Shown here in pieces: positions 62,297 to 64,000 of a DNA stretch of 64,000 nucleotides. A program made the translations under genes and the position numbers. The notes below the pieces were generated by a model, which did not search any database, was not told the DNA's origin, and worked only from the letters and a program-made list of their open reading frames with translations. Source of the DNA: Pseudomonas capeferrum (GTDB lineage Bacteria; Pseudomonadota; Gammaproteobacteria; Pseudomonadales; Pseudomonadaceae); contig NZ_JAAMQM010000003.1 in the NCBI RefSeq assembly GCF_013523055.1, forward strand, positions 124,001-188,000. The letters are read 5' to 3'. The first letter of the stretch is position 1. Each line of letters opens with the position of its first letter.

Positions 62297-63556
62297 CTAC
62301 AGGAGCTTCCACGTGTAACTGAGGACGACTCGATACTCATCGATGTCAGTCCTGTAATTGGAGCGAGCTACGGCATCGCGAAGCCGGATGCCCAGCCCTT
62401 TGACAGGCCCGCCCTGGATGACATACGACATGTCTATATCCCGTTCAGTATCCTTGCCTTCATAACCTCGACCCGTTTCGACATTGGAACCTTGCACATA
62501 TCGGGTAGAGAACAGCAAGCCGGGTATTCCCGCAGCGGCAAAGTTATAGTCATACCGAAGTTGATAAGACACCTCGCCTTGTGAGGAAAAATCGTAGGTG
62601 GGCAGTTCATTGGCCAGTGGCGCAATATTGGCAAACACCCGGGGGAAACCGGTATCACCGTACATCTTCTGGTATCCAGCCGTTAACGTATGACCGGATC
62701 TGGCAATCCCCAGTGTGCCATACAAGGCGCGGTTATCGACGTCGCCAATCAAGTGATCGCCATCCTCGACAGCATCATACTGGGCCAGCGTAGCTGTTAC
62801 CGCCCAAGGCCCCAACGCCTGATTGTGTTTTATACCGATATAGCTCTGCCGATAGATATCCTCCAACTGCGCATACCAGCCACTCACGGTGGTATGGGAC
62901 TCGTTGAAGCTATAGTCGCCGCCCATGTAATTGAAGGCATCGCTTGACGCCTTGCGCTGGGGAATATAACCAAGAATCGTGGTCAACTTTTCGTCACCCG
63001 CCTCGTTTCGCAGGCTGGTGGATTTGATGCGGCCACCCTGCAGGGTCAATCCGGCGAACTCGCTGCTGGAAAAGGAAGCGCCCTGATAGGACGGGGGCAG
63101 CAGACGAATGTCGCTGAATGGCAATACGGGAATGTCCGGTTGAAGTTCACCGAACTCGAATTCGGTTTTGGAAACCCGCGCTTTCAAGGTAAGCCCCACG
63201 CGACTGTAATCGTCCGCAGGCGCTCCGCTGTCTTTGATAGGCAACAGCCCTGTCCCTACCCTACCGGTACCACTGTCGAGCTTGAGGCCGAGGGTAGCAA
63301 TACCATCGATACCAAAACCGATCGGGCCTGGGGTATAGCCGGATTTGAAGTTGAGAATGAAGCCTTGCGCCCATTCTTCGGCCTTGGGTTTTTCAGCGCC
63401 CCGAATATCCAGATAGTTGCGCTGAAAGTAGTAGTTCCTGGCTTGTAGTGTAGCGGTCGAATCTTTGAAAAAATCCGAATCCTCTGCCCATACCAAGCTT
63501 GGCGCACAGCAAACCAGTAACGCGGGCCACAGAGGCCCCGTGTAGTCATTTTTCAC
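62297..63556 (-). CDS. OprD-family outer-membrane porin
   Basis: 419 residues from GTG at 63556, which opens a signal peptide (VKNDYTGPLWPALLVCCAPS to VWA); the frame upstream to 63619 is not signal-like. OprD signatures: FFKDSTATLQARNYYFQRNY, EEWAQGFILNFKSGYTPGPI GFG-type block, and DYSRVGLTLKARVSKTEFEF; ends in SYTWKLL. OprD porins take up basic amino acids or aromatic acids. Placed next to an aromatic hydroxylase gene on the same strand, an aromatic-acid uptake role is likely, by inference. Confidence 0.9.
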   Translation of the reverse strand: MKNDYTGPLWPALLVCCAPSLVWAEDSDFFKDSTATLQARNYYFQRNYLDIRGAEKPKAEEWAQGFILNFKSGYTPGPIGFGIDGIATLGLKLDSGTGRVGTGLLPIKDSGAPADDYSRVGLTLKARVSKTEFEFGELQPDIPVLPFSDIRLLPPSYQGASFSSSEFAGLTLQGGRIKSTSLRNEAGDEKLTTILGYIPQRKASSDAFNYMGGDYSFNESHTTVSGWYAQLEDIYRQSYIGIKHNQALGPWAVTATLAQYDAVEDGDHLIGDVDNRALYGTLGIARSGHTLTAGYQKMYGDTGFPRVFANIAPLANELPTYDFSSQGEVSYQLRYDYNFAAAGIPGLLFSTRYVQGSNVETGRGYEGKDTERDIDMSYVIQGGPVKGLGIRLRDAVARSNYRTDIDEYRVVLSYTWKLL

Positions 63557-63662
63557 GATTTCACCCTTTTTTATTTTTATAGAATGAGCATTGCGTACAT
63601 GGTGCAAACGATGATCCACCCGGCAGCGTGATGAGTGCTGCAGGATGGTTCGTTGGGAGTGC

Positions 63663-64000
63663 TTAGATCACTGCGTCATATAACCAGGAGAGGCCAGCAT
63701 AGGCTTGTTCGGGCGTGCGGGCCGCGAGCATGCCATTGCGTAATTCAGCCGCCACCCCTTCGGCATGGTAAAACTCACCATGCACGCGTGCCATGACCTG
63801 GCACCGGCCGGTGCGCAAGTAACGGCGAGCTTGATAAGCCTTGAATGCCAACTCGAGATCACCCGGGCACTTTTCGATTTCCTGAGCGAGCACCACCCCA
63901 TCTTCCATGGCCATACAGGCGCCTTGGGCAAGGTACTGCAGCATGGGGTGCGCTGCGTCGCCCAGTAATGTGGTGCGCCCGTCGCTCCAATTCTTCACGG
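63663..64000 (-). CDS. FAD-dependent aromatic hydroxylase, C-terminal part
   Basis: The frame is open to the window edge; the N-terminus (with the FAD Rossmann motif) lies beyond. Visible is the GD-type FAD motif LLGDAAHPMLQYLAQGACMA followed by MEDGVVLAQEIEK, and the tail YQARRYLRTGRCQVMARVHG. The pattern fits the salicylate/3-hydroxybenzoate 6-hydroxylase group; the QYLAQGACMAMEDG sequence favours 3-hydroxybenzoate 6-hydroxylase, the entry to the gentisate pathway. Its 3' end is 106 bp upstream of the porin start on the same strand. Confidence 0.8.
   Translation of the reverse strand, partial: VKNWSDGRTTLLGDAAHPMLQYLAQGACMAMEDGVVLAQEIEKCPGDLELAFKAYQARRYLRTGRCQVMARVHGEFYHAEGVAAELRNGMLAARTPEQAYAGLSWLYDAVI

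Overview
This window is Pseudomonas DNA, most like the P. putida/P. fluorescens groups. The support is high GC content, P. putida-type REP hairpins (1800-1861, 4372-4479), a tRNA-Gly 3' end, and a conjugation module of the PFGI-1/ICEclc (GI-type) class. I saw no rRNA, complete tRNA or CRISPR array.

Layout. (1) 1-7209 is ordinary chromosome: two TonB-dependent receptors (the first cut by the window edge) and a three-gene ABC importer of the nitrate/sulfonate/taurine class without a binding protein, ending at a bidirectional terminator. (2) At 7210-7227 lies an 18-bp copy of the 3' end of tRNA-Gly, the att core of ICEclc-type elements; an integrative and conjugative element (ICE) starts here. 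(3) 7660-30757 is its maintenance and replication half: LysR regulator, AlpA, ParA, a small protein, ParB, DUF2857 protein, STY4528-type replication protein, PFL_4669 protein, DUF3158 protein, SSB, topoisomerase III, several small ICE proteins, DUF3577 (STY4534-like) and DUF932 proteins. (4) 33756-57087 is the transfer half, a nearly continuous plus-strand series of translationally coupled genes for the mating apparatus: PilL-like lipoprotein, PFL_4693, transglycosylase, PFL_4695, TraD coupling protein, PFL_4697, RAQPRD, PFL_4701 to PFL_4705, lipoprotein, TraC ATPase, then PFL_4709, PFL_4710 and PFL_4711. (5) 57088-64000 is a second arm with an IS66 element (split by a group II intron), an OprD-type porin and an aromatic-ring hydroxylase.

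Cargo modules, mostly on the minus strand, sit between core genes and look like defence or addiction genes: 15.9-20.0 kb (a small unknown protein and a ~1090-residue unknown protein), 23.9-25.3 kb (LysM-like exported protein plus membrane protein), 26.9-28.4 kb (CoiA-like nuclease), 30.8-33.2 kb (GHKL ATPase fused to a PD-(D/E)XK nuclease, plus a nuclease-domain protein), 39.7-42.2 kb (PIN-domain protein and two partners), 50.4-52.0 kb (AbiE-type pair flanked by a direct duplication) and 52.6-53.5 kb (RES/Xre toxin-antitoxin).

The most striking observation is at 57070-57200. The PFL_4711 transfer gene is interrupted at a sequence matching the tRNA-Gly att core at 15 of 18 positions, and the DNA beyond it aligns without gaps to the left arm of the first ICE. 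This suggests a second ICE of the same family entered a secondary attachment site inside a conjugation gene of the first. Separately, four ICE genes carry single-base frameshifts, which means either assembly errors or a decaying element.
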